A stretch of 5,216 nucleotides of DNA from Rubrivivax sp. GTDB taxonomy: Bacteria; Pseudomonadota; Gammaproteobacteria; Burkholderiales; Burkholderiaceae_C. Shown piece by piece: positions 1 through 5,216 of the stretch. The DNA lies in NCBI GenBank assembly GCA_027484885.1, contig JAIXSD010000101.1, positions 1 through 5,216 of the forward strand, given 5' to 3'. Position 1 is the first letter of the stretch. Each line of letters opens with the position of its first letter. The position numbers and the translations under genes were made by a program. The notes under the pieces were generated by a model. That model was not told the origin of the DNA and made no database searches. It was given only the letters and a program-made list of their open reading frames with translations.

Positions 1-423
1 TACATCCGCGCCTGGGTCGAGGGCGCGGCCGGCCTGGCGGCGGACGAGTTGTTCCAGGGCTACAGCCAGATGCAGGCGCTGCGCGAGGCGGCGGTGGCGG
101 CCTGCCAGCCTTTTGACTACGTGCTGAGTCCGGTCAGCCCGGAGCCCGCCTTTGCGGCCGAGTGGGCCAGCCCGCTCAACGACCCGGCGCGGCCTTTTGA
201 GCACATTGCCTTCACCCTGGCCTACAACATGAGCGAGCAGCCGGCCGCCAGCATCAATGCCGGCTACAGCGCCCAGGGCCTGCCCATCGCATTGCAAATC
301 ATCGGCCGGCGTTTCGATGATCTGGGCGTGCTGCAGCTCTGCGCCGAGTTCGAGCGGCTGCGCGGGCCGCAGCGGCCCTGGCCGGTCGATCCCGGGGCGG
401 CGCCTCATTCACACGAGAGGTGA
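1..423 (+). CDS. Amidase-signature family hydrolase, C-terminal part (5' end outside window)
   Basis: The reading frame is open from base 1 and ends at TGA 421-423, leaving 140 C-terminal residues. Amidase-signature enzymes (GatA, indoleacetamide hydrolases and other amidases) hydrolyse amide bonds with a Ser-Ser-Lys triad. That triad lies in the N-terminal half and is not visible here. What is visible is the typical C-terminal block: a Tyr-Asn-Met-Ser stretch followed by QPAASI, then a GLPIALQIIGRRFDD segment and a helix (LGVLQLCAEFER) before a PWP tail. These correspond to the family's conserved 'N-x-S-G-x-PA-S-x-P-x-G ... GLP-x-G-x-Q-x-x-G' region. The Gly usually found before QP is Glu here (SEQP). 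The visible part cannot separate a GatA subunit from a stand-alone amidase; a stand-alone amidase seems likelier because a GST-like gene, not gatB, follows after 3 bases. The substrate is unknown. Confidence 0.9.
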   Translation, partial: YIRAWVEGAAGLAADELFQGYSQMQALREAAVAACQPFDYVLSPVSPEPAFAAEWASPLNDPARPFEHIAFTLAYNMSEQPAASINAGYSAQGLPIALQIIGRRFDDLGVLQLCAEFERLRGPQRPWPVDPGAAPHSHER

Positions 424-426
424 ACC

Positions 427-1065
427 ATGTACGAGTTGTACGGAAGCCGCGGCTCGGGTTCAGCCGCCATCGAGGCCGCCCTGGTGCTGGCCGGTCTGCC
501 CCACCGCCTGGTGGAGGCGGCCAGCTGGCAGCCCAGCCCGGGCCTGGAGGCGCTGAGCCGGATCAACCCGCTGCAGCAGATTCCCACCCTGCGCTTGCCC
601 GACGGCCGGGCCCTCAGCGAGAGCGCGGCCATCCTCATCCACCTGGGCTTGGACGCGGCGCCTGGGTCCGGCCTGCTGCCGGCTGAGGCCGGCGAGCGGG
701 CACAGGCGCTCAGCGGCCTGGTGTTTGTGGCGGCCAACTGCTACGCCGCCATCGGCGTGATCGACTACCCGCAGCGCTGGTGTGCCGACGCCGAGGGTGA
801 CGCGGCCGTGCAAGAGCGCATCCGCCAGGGCACGCGCGCCCGCCTGCACCGGCTCTGGGAGCTGTTCGCCGATCAGTACGGCAGCGCCTGCGCCGGCGCG
901 GGCCGGCTCAGCGCCCTGGCCTTGCTGGCGGCGGTGGTGTCGAAATGGTCGGGCAGCCGCGCGCATCTGCAGGCGCAGCGACCCGAGTTCTTTGCCGCCC
1001 TGCGCGCCACCGAAGACGACCCCGCGGTGCGCGCTGTGTTTGCGCGTCACTGGCCGCCGGCTTGA
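427..1065 (+). CDS. Glutathione S-transferase family protein
   Basis: This is a 212-residue protein, the usual length of a soluble bacterial GST. Residues 1-80 fit the thioredoxin-like glutathione-binding domain. They open with a beta strand (MYELYGS), then a Gly/Ser-rich turn (residues 6-12) where Ser10 or Ser12 could take the catalytic Ser/Cys position. Asn47-Pro48 precedes the cis-proline loop QIPTL (Pro53), and Glu65-Ser66 in LSESAAIL is the usual gamma-glutamyl-binding pair. Residues from about 85 to 205 form the expected all-alpha domain. The ATG at 427 is preceded by a purine-rich ribosome-binding site (GAGAGG, 415-420) that overlaps the end of the upstream amidase gene. The gap between the two genes is 3 bases, so they are very probably one operon. 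The family conjugates or reduces electrophilic compounds with glutathione; the substrate cannot be read from the sequence. The family call is firm, the subclass and activity are not. Confidence 0.9.
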   Translation: MYELYGSRGSGSAAIEAALVLAGLPHRLVEAASWQPSPGLEALSRINPLQQIPTLRLPDGRALSESAAILIHLGLDAAPGSGLLPAEAGERAQALSGLVFVAANCYAAIGVIDYPQRWCADAEGDAAVQERIRQGTRARLHRLWELFADQYGSACAGAGRLSALALLAAVVSKWSGSRAHLQAQRPEFFAALRATEDDPAVRAVFARHWPPA

Positions 1066-1141
1066 GCGGGCACGGCTCGGGGAAATTTCCGGGCGCTGCG
1101 AGCGGGAGGGTGCCGAATGCCCCGGGGTATCCGCGCTTGCT

Positions 1142-1147
1142 TTGACA
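1142..1147 (+). promoter_or_regulatory. Candidate -35 element (TTGACA) upstream of aqpZ
   Basis: A perfect TTGACA hexamer lies in a locally AT-richer patch of the spacer between the GST gene and aqpZ, 85 bases before the aqpZ start codon. No good -10 hexamer stands 16-18 bases downstream; the nearest candidate is CATGGT at 1163-1168 with a short 15-base spacer and three consensus matches. A promoter here is sensible because aqpZ has its own terminator and is unrelated to the upstream operon, but the match is incomplete. Confidence 0.35.
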
Positions 1148-1166
1148 TTTTTGCTGCGCCATCATG

Positions 1167-1201
1167 GTTCGCGTAAGGCTGCCCTTCGGGCGGCCGCGAA
1201 C
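1167..1201 (+). other. Bulged hairpin in the probable aqpZ leader
   Basis: A 7-base outer stem (GTTCGCG 1167-1173 with CGCGAAC 1195-1201) encloses a 7-pair inner stem with one G-U pair (GCTGCCC 1178-1184 with GGGCGGC 1188-1194). The loop is TTC and a 4-base bulge, TAAG (1174-1177), sits on the 5' side. The whole element ends 31 bases before the aqpZ start codon. No T-tract follows, so it is not a standard terminator for the upstream operon. If transcription starts near the TTGACA at 1142, the hairpin would be at the very 5' end of the aqpZ mRNA, where it could protect the message or affect translation. The pairing is seen directly; the role is inferred. Confidence 0.45.
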
Positions 1202-1232
1202 GTTCCAAATCAACGGATGGAGTGAAGCAAGC

Positions 1233-1925
1233 ATGAATACAAAAGCCTATGGCGCGGAGTTTCTGGGCACTTTCTGGCTGGTGCTGGGCGGCTGCGGCAG
1301 TGCCGTGCTGGCCGCGGCCTTTCCCGGCGTGGGCATCGGCCTGCATGGCGTGTCCCTGGCCTTCGGCCTGACCGTGCTGACCATGGCCTATGCCGTGGGC
1401 CACATCTCGGGCGGGCATTTCAACCCGGCGGTGTCGGTGGGCCTGTGGGCCGGTGGCCGTTTCCCGGCCGGCCAGCTGCTGCCCTACATCGTGTCGCAGG
1501 TGCTGGGCGGCCTGGCCGCTGGCGGCGTGCTCTACCTGATCGCCAGCGGCAAGGCCGGCTTTGACCTGGCCGGCGGCTTTGCCTCCAACGGCTTTGGCGA
1601 GCATTCGCCGGGCCAGTATTCGATGGTGGCGGCCCTGGTGACCGAGGTGGTCATGACGGCCTTCTTCCTCATCATCATCCTGGGCGCGACCGATGGCCGC
1701 GCACCGGCCGGGTTTGCGCCCATCGCCATCGGCCTGGCCCTGACCCTGATCCACCTGATCAGCATCCCGGTCACCAACACCTCGGTCAACCCGGCGCGCA
1801 GCACCGGCGTGGCCCTGTACGTGGGCGGCTGGGCGATCGAGCAGCTGTGGCTGTTCTGGGTGGCGCCCATCGTTGGTGCGCTGCTGGGCGCCGGTGCCTA
1901 CCGCGTGGTGGGCAGCAAGGACTGA
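1233..1925 (+). CDS. aqpZ: Aquaporin Z, water-selective channel
   Basis: This 230-residue inner-membrane protein closely matches remembered Escherichia coli AqpZ (231 residues) over its whole length. It carries both Asn-Pro-Ala boxes (64-66 in GGHFNPAVS and 186-188 in TSVNPARS). The aromatic/arginine filter of water channels is complete: Phe44, His174, Thr183 and Arg189. These residues predict water passage and exclusion of glycerol. Six membrane helices plus two half-helices are expected, and AqpZ assembles as a tetramer. The ATG at 1233 is chosen because homology begins right there ([21 protein letters not shown]) and a GGAG at 1219-1222 stands 10 bases upstream. An in-frame ATG at 1164 would add residues unlike the family and run through the leader hairpin. 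The gene is a single unit, with a 167-base spacer upstream and a strong terminator downstream. The family role is rapid water flow during osmotic change. Confidence 0.97.
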   Translation: MNTKAYGAEFLGTFWLVLGGCGSAVLAAAFPGVGIGLHGVSLAFGLTVLTMAYAVGHISGGHFNPAVSVGLWAGGRFPAGQLLPYIVSQVLGGLAAGGVLYLIASGKAGFDLAGGFASNGFGEHSPGQYSMVAALVTEVVMTAFFLIIILGATDGRAPAGFAPIAIGLALTLIHLISIPVTNTSVNPARSTGVALYVGGWAIEQLWLFWVAPIVGALLGAGAYRVVGSKD

Positions 1926-1932
1926 TGCGCCG

Positions 1933-1973
1933 GCCGGGGCGGCTCGCGTCCACGCGGCCACCCCGGCTTTTTT
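1933..1973 (+). terminator. Intrinsic terminator after aqpZ
   Basis: A GC-rich stem begins 7 bases after the aqpZ stop codon. GCCGGGG (1933-1939) pairs with CCCCGGC (1961-1967), the stem continues inwards through GGC/GCC and CGCG/CGCG with one mismatch and one bulged T, and the loop is TCCA (1949-1952). Six T residues (1968-1973) follow at once. This is a textbook Rho-independent terminator and separates aqpZ from the receiver gene. Confidence 0.92.
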
Positions 1974-2084
1974 CCCGGTCCATGGGCCTCGCTGCGGTGG
2001 TAGATTCAGCGCTTCCAAAGAACCAAGGCCCGTTGCCATTCGCCTGAGGCCTGCCAGGCCCGGGACGGGCGGGGAATGCTCACC

Positions 2085-2696
2085 ATGTCATTTGAAGTGC
2101 CGGACCTGCTCGGTCCCTACCTCCTGCCCTTGTTGATCGCGGTGCCGCTGGCCATCGTGGTCTTCATCATCAGCCTGCGGCGTGGTGACCATGAGGTGCC
2201 GCCGGTCGGCCACAACACGGTGATGCCGCCGCTGCCCGAGGACTACGCGCCGGTCAAACGCGTGGCCACCGTGCCCGCCGTGCCGCAAGCGCCGGTGGCG
2301 GCCGCTCCGGTGCAGGCGAGCGGCCCGATCCCGCTGCTGGTGGTGGACGATTCGGCCGTGGCCCGGGCCAAGCTGGCCCGCTTGTTCGAAGCTGTGGGTT
2401 ACCAGGTGACCGTGGCCAAGGACGGCATCGAGGCCTTGCAGCGCCTGGCCGAACAGCGCTTTGCGGTGCTGATCACCGACTTGGAAATGCCCAACAAGGA
2501 CGGTTTCGAGCTGATCGCCGATGTCCAGGGCAGCCTGGAGACCGAAGACCTGCCCATCATCGCCATCACCGGCCACGATGAAATGCAGGCGCGCGTGCAC
2601 CAGGTGCAGGGCCTGTACGGCATCTTCAAAAAGCCCTGGAACGACCGCGAGCTGCTCAAGCGCGTGGAAACCCTGGCCAGCCTGCGCCGCCGCTGA
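2085..2696 (+). CDS. Membrane-tethered single-domain response regulator (receiver domain)
   Basis: This is a 203-residue protein in three parts. Residues 8-31 (LLGPYLLPLLIAVPLAIVVF and on) are one hydrophobic helix followed by Arg-Arg, which suggests an inner-membrane anchor with the rest in the cytoplasm. Residues 34-82 are a linker rich in Pro, Ala and Val. Residues 83-203 are a CheY-like receiver with all key residues: Asp88-Asp89 for Mg2+ binding (LLVVDDS), Asp132 as the phosphate acceptor (LITDLEMP), Thr162 (IIAIT) and Lys183 before Pro184 (FKKPW). It should therefore be phosphorylated by a histidine kinase. No output domain follows. The start at 2085 is chosen because GGGGA (2071-2075) is well spaced before it. 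An ATG at 2076 would add three residues (MLT) and overlaps that ribosome-binding site. No histidine kinase gene is in the window, so its partner and target are unknown. Confidence 0.88.
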   Translation: MSFEVPDLLGPYLLPLLIAVPLAIVVFIISLRRGDHEVPPVGHNTVMPPLPEDYAPVKRVATVPAVPQAPVAAAPVQASGPIPLLVVDDSAVARAKLARLFEAVGYQVTVAKDGIEALQRLAEQRFAVLITDLEMPNKDGFELIADVQGSLETEDLPIIAITGHDEMQARVHQVQGLYGIFKKPWNDRELLKRVETLASLRRR

Positions 2697-2758
2697 GGCT
2701 GGCGCAGCCGGGCCCGCCCTCCGGGTAGGCCTGCATGGTCGCGGCTGTGGCCCACCGG

Positions 2759-2764
2759 GATAAT
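2759..2764 (+). promoter_or_regulatory. Candidate -10 element (GATAAT) upstream of the permease gene
   Basis: GATAAT matches five of six bases of the sigma-70 -10 consensus and stands out in a GC-rich spacer, 50 bases before the permease start. The sequence about 17 bases upstream (TGGTCG, 2736-2741) is a poor -35. It could give the permease its own promoter; the evidence is one hexamer only. Confidence 0.25.
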
Positions 2765-2814
2765 CCGCCCCACAACAACATGAGGGGCGCGCCCGCCGGC
2801 GCGCGGATGAGCGC

Positions 2815-4572
2815 ATGAGATTGCCCAATCTGCTGGGAAGCCGGAACGGTCGCCTGTCGGCCTTTTTCTTTTTGTACATGACCGAGGGCATTCCCCTCGG
2901 TTTTGCCGCCACCGCGGTGGCCACCCAGCTGCGCCGCATGGGCGTGGGGCCGGCCGAAATTGGCGCCTTCGTGGCCGCCTTCTACTTGCCCTGGGCCTTC
3001 AAATGGGCCTTTGGCCCCCTGGTCGATGTGTTCCGTTCGCAGCGCCTCGGCCACCGCCGCGCCTGGATTCTGGGCACGCAGCTGGTGATGGCGGCGACGC
3101 TGGGCGCCTTGGTTTTTGTCAAGCTGCCCGAGCAGCTGGGTCTGTTCACCGCCATCCTGCTGGTGCACAACACCTTTGCTGCCACGCAAGATGTGGCCAT
3201 CGATGCCCTGGCCTGCAACACCTTGCACGAGGACGAGCGCGGCCTGGCCAATGGCCTGATGTTTGCCGGCGCGGCCGTGGGCCAGGCGGTGGGCGGCAGC
3301 GGTGTGCTCTTCCTGATGGCCTACATCGGCTTCCAGAACAGCTTTGTTTTCGTGGCCTTGAGCATCCTGGCCGTCACCGGCTTTGTCGTTCTGCCCATGA
3401 AGGAAGCCCTGGCCCAGGCCGGTGCGGCGGCCAGCCAGACCCGCAAGGGTTTGCGAGAGGCGCTGGGCGAGATGCGCAGCTTCGCCATGGATTCCTTCCG
3501 CTCCTTCATCGGCACGCGCGGTGCTTATGCCGGCGTGTTCTTCGCACTGCTGCCTTGCGGCGCTGCCTCGCTGAGCCTGGCCCTGCAGTCCAATCTCTCG
3601 GTCGAGCTGGGCCTCAACGACGACCAGGTGGCCTGGATGAACCTGGCCACCAGCGTGCTCAGCGGCGTGGCCATGGTGATCGGCGGCATGCTGTCGGACC
3701 GCATCGGCCGTCGCGTGGTGCTCAGTGTCTCGGTGATCTTGATGAGCCTGCCGGTGCTCTACCTGGCCTGGGTGCTGCAGCAGCACGGCTATGTGATGCC
3801 GCGCGGCGCCGACAGCAAGCAGGCCGTGGAGCCCGCCCTGGTCAGCGCACTCTGGGTGGCGGTGCTGGCCTTCAATGTGTTCATGGGCCTGATGTACGGC
3901 GTGCGCTCGGCCCTGTTCATGGATGTGACCAACCCCAAGGTCGCAGCCACCCAGTTCACCGCCTACATGGCTTTGATGAATCTGGCGATTGCCTACACCG
4001 CCACCTGGCAAGGCCTGGCCATCGAGGCCTTTGGCTACCCGGTGACCCTGCTGCTTGACGCCATCACCGGCCTGAGCTGCCTGCTGCTGATGTACTTCAT
4101 GAAGAAGCCGGCCTCGGAGGCGGCGCAGATCAGCGATTCGCTGGCCGACAGCCGCGCCCGCAAGAGCGCCTGGGGTCTGGGCCTGCTGTGCCTGGCCTGG
4201 CTGCCTTTCTGGGCTCTGCGTGCCGAGCTGGGTGCGGCCCAGGCCATCGCCAACACCTTCTTCACCATGCTCTTCGTGATCTCGCCGCTGTTCCTGCTGG
4301 CCGGCCGTGAGGTGCTGGGTGCCGGCATCAGCGCGCGCCTGCGCAGCAGCGCCTCCTGGCTGGCCTTGCCCCTGCTGGCCCTCTACGGCCGCAAATGGGT
4401 GGATGGTTTGCAGGCCGGCGTGGCGCCCTGGGCCCAGAGCTCCATCGGTCTCGTGCTGGCTGACAGCCTGATCTACGTGTTGCCCCTGCTGGCCGGCTGC
4501 GTGCTGATCCAGCTGGCGCGCCAGGACTGGCAGGTTCTGAGCCCCAAAGGCGCGTCCGGCGCGACTTTGTGA
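2815..4572 (+). CDS. AmpG/PAT-like major facilitator superfamily permease with C-terminal extension
   Basis: This is a 585-residue polytopic inner-membrane protein. Both halves carry the MFS loop 2-3 signature: GPLVDVFRSQRLGHRRAW (67-84) and GGMLSDRIGRRVVL (290-303). The first half resembles the AmpG / peptide-acetyl-CoA transporter (PAT) group: MTEGIPLGF near the N-terminus, the FYLPWAFKWAFGPLVD stretch before the loop, and AATQDVAIDAL...DERGLANGL (122-147), which corresponds to the SQD...DA...ERG block of AmpG. AmpG imports anhydromuropeptides for cell-wall recycling, but the substrate here cannot be assigned. The usual 12-helix core ends near residue 430. A charged linker (430-451) is followed by about four more hydrophobic segments (about 452-468, 475-497, 512-524 and 541-567). 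At 585 residues it is longer than E. coli AmpG (491). The ATG at 2815 has only a weak ribosome-binding site (GGA, 2805-2807). A later ATG at 2878 would cut into the first helix and is less likely. Confidence 0.85.
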   Translation: MRLPNLLGSRNGRLSAFFFLYMTEGIPLGFAATAVATQLRRMGVGPAEIGAFVAAFYLPWAFKWAFGPLVDVFRSQRLGHRRAWILGTQLVMAATLGALVFVKLPEQLGLFTAILLVHNTFAATQDVAIDALACNTLHEDERGLANGLMFAGAAVGQAVGGSGVLFLMAYIGFQNSFVFVALSILAVTGFVVLPMKEALAQAGAAASQTRKGLREALGEMRSFAMDSFRSFIGTRGAYAGVFFALLPCGAASLSLALQSNLSVELGLNDDQVAWMNLATSVLSGVAMVIGGMLSDRIGRRVVLSVSVILMSLPVLYLAWVLQQHGYVMPRGADSKQAVEPALVSALWVAVLAFNVFMGLMYGVRSALFMDVTNPKVAATQFTAYMALMNLAIAYTATWQGLAIEAFGYPVTLLLDAITGLSCLLLMYFMKKPASEAAQISDSLADSRARKSAWGLGLLCLAWLPFWALRAELGAAQAIANTFFTMLFVISPLFLLAGREVLGAGISARLRSSASWLALPLLALYGRKWVDGLQAGVAPWAQSSIGLVLADSLIYVLPLLAGCVLIQLARQDWQVLSPKGASGATL

Positions 4573-4592
4573 ACACCCTCGTGGGGGCGATG

Positions 4593-4609
4593 GCCGGGCG
4601 CAGCCCGGC
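4593..4609 (+). other. Perfect 7-bp hairpin between the permease and barrel genes
   Basis: GCCGGGC (4593-4599) and GCCCGGC (4603-4609) form a perfect stem with a GCA loop, 20 bases after the permease stop. Only TT follows, so it lacks the T-tract of a strong intrinsic terminator. It may weakly terminate or stabilise the 3' end of the permease transcript. The pairing is certain, the role is not. Confidence 0.4.
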
Positions 4610-4650
4610 TTGCTAACCTGCCGCCTCCAGAGACAAACGAGGAGAGGTTT

Positions 4651-5216
4651 GTGTTCCAGAACGAGAAGAAGAAAAAGCCAGGCGGCGCGCGCCTGCTGGC
4701 CCTGGCGGCCGCGGGTCTGTTGATGCTTCAGGGCGTGGCGCAGGCGGGTCCGGAGCTCGATGGCAAGGGCTTCTACCTGGGCGCCAGCTTCGGCAGCGCC
4801 AAGGGCAAGTCCAAGGTCTATCTGGGCGACTCGGACCCGTCTGTGGCCCTGTCCGTGGGTTACCGCTTCAGCCCCCATCTGTCGGCCGAGCTGTTCACCC
4901 GCAATCTCAACTTCAACATCCTTCCTGGCTTGTTCGAGCCCGAGGACTATGTCTACCCCGACAGCCATGTCGGCACCGCCCTGCGCCTGAGCGCGCCGCT
5001 CAACGAGTCCTTCCACGTCTACGGCCGCCTGGGCGTGGGCCGCACCTCGACCAAGGTCACCTGGGTGGGCATGCCGTCCAAATCGGTCACCGAGGCCAGC
5101 GTCGGCGCCGGCCTCGGCTATGACTTCAACGCCACTTGGGGCCTGCAGCTGGAATACAACCGCTTCCTGAAGCACGACATCAATGTGCTCTCGCTGGGTG
5201 TGCAGTTGCGTTTCTA
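4651..5216 (+). CDS. Small outer-membrane beta-barrel protein (stop codon at window edge)
   Basis: The frame starts at GTG 4651 and stays open for 188 codons to the edge, where only TA of the next codon is present. The protein starts with a lysine-rich segment (KKKK, 6-9) and a hydrophobic stretch (15-29), and has an Ala-Gln-Ala signal-peptidase site at 30-32. The mature part is about 156 residues of alternating, aromatic-rich strands typical of eight-stranded OmpA/OmpW-like barrels: GFYLGASFGSAKG (40-52), VALSVGYRF (65-73), SAELFTRNLNF (78-88), HVGTALRLS (106-114), FHVYGRLGVGRT (121-132), EASVGAGLGYDF (148-159), WGLQLEYNRF (163-172) and VLSLGVQLRF (179-188). It ends in Phe188, the usual terminal residue recognised by the BAM assembly machine, so the TA at the edge is very probably the start of TAA or TAG. 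GTG is favoured because AGGAGAGG (4640-4647) lies just before it; the next in-frame ATG (4723) would destroy the signal peptide. Its function beyond the barrel fold is unknown. Confidence 0.85.
   Translation, partial: MFQNEKKKKPGGARLLALAAAGLLMLQGVAQAGPELDGKGFYLGASFGSAKGKSKVYLGDSDPSVALSVGYRFSPHLSAELFTRNLNFNILPGLFEPEDYVYPDSHVGTALRLSAPLNESFHVYGRLGVGRTSTKVTWVGMPSKSVTEASVGAGLGYDFNATWGLQLEYNRFLKHDINVLSLGVQLRF

Noticed and set aside
1164..1232. An upstream in-frame ATG that would lengthen aquaporin by 23 residues
   Set aside because: The added residues are unlike aquaporin N-termini, the segment contains the leader hairpin, and the ATG at 1233 has a properly spaced GGAG and begins exactly where homology begins.
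2001..2006. TAGATT as a -10 element for the receiver gene
   Set aside because: It matches four of six consensus bases but has no acceptable -35 hexamer at the right distance.
1047..2039. A 330-codon minus-strand open frame across aqpZ
   Set aside because: It is a composition shadow of aqpZ, crosses the aqpZ terminator, and has the same Gln/His/Gly/Ala-rich low-information content.
2697..2709. A small hairpin (GGCTG, loop GCG, CAGCC) right after the receiver stop codon as a terminator
   Set aside because: The stem is only 5 bp and no T-tract follows, so termination is not supported.
2088..2939. A 283-codon minus-strand open frame antisense to the receiver gene
   Set aside because: The + strand encodes a complete receiver domain with all catalytic residues; the antisense product has no motif.
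3003..4058. A 351-codon + strand open frame in another frame within the permease gene
   Set aside because: The overlapping permease has MFS signatures and membrane helices throughout; this alternative is rich in Arg, Gly, Pro and His and shows no domain.
2656..5175. A very long minus-strand open frame of 839 codons, antisense to the permease and barrel genes
   Set aside because: It is in codon register with both + strand genes, which share the same forward frame and avoid TTA, CTA and TCA, so no antisense stops arise. Its composition, heavy in Gln, His, Ala and Gly, is what reverse-complemented CTG, GTG and GGC codons give. It shows no recognisable domain, while the + strand genes have clear family motifs.

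Overview
The window is GC-rich, with strong G/C preference at third codon positions and almost no TTA, CTA or TCA codons. It looks like ordinary chromosomal sequence of a Gram-negative betaproteobacterium, most likely a Burkholderiales member of the Rubrivivax/Roseateles/Leptothrix kind. The lineage is inferred from base composition, the outer-membrane protein at the right end and the overall style of the proteins; there is no rRNA or other marker to prove it. All supported genes lie on the + strand.

Layout from left to right: (1) the 3' end of an amidase-signature hydrolase, cut by the left edge; (2) a glutathione S-transferase-like protein that starts 3 bases after the amidase stop and so is probably co-transcribed with it; (3) a 167-base spacer with two short palindromes, a TTGACA hexamer and a bulged hairpin; (4) a very well conserved aquaporin Z with all selectivity-filter residues, closed by a strong intrinsic terminator; (5) a receiver-domain protein with one N-terminal membrane helix and no output domain; (6) a 585-residue AmpG/PAT-like major facilitator permease with a hydrophobic C-terminal extension; (7) a small outer-membrane beta-barrel protein with a GTG start and a signal peptide, whose last Phe codon is followed by the first two bases of what is probably its stop codon at the right edge.

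The genes do not form an obvious single pathway. The amidase and GST pair is the only tight operon. The aquaporin is a separate unit, with its own leader and terminator. The receiver protein, the permease and the barrel follow in the same direction with gaps of 78 to 118 bases and could be separate or loosely coupled transcripts. Four of the seven products are membrane or envelope proteins (aquaporin, tethered receiver, permease, outer-membrane barrel), but nothing in the sequence shows that they act together.

I saw no mobile element, CRISPR array, tRNA, rRNA or defence system, and no convincing undescribed system. The points most worth a second look are the membrane-tethered lone receiver, the permease's C-terminal extension, and the hairpin in front of aqpZ.
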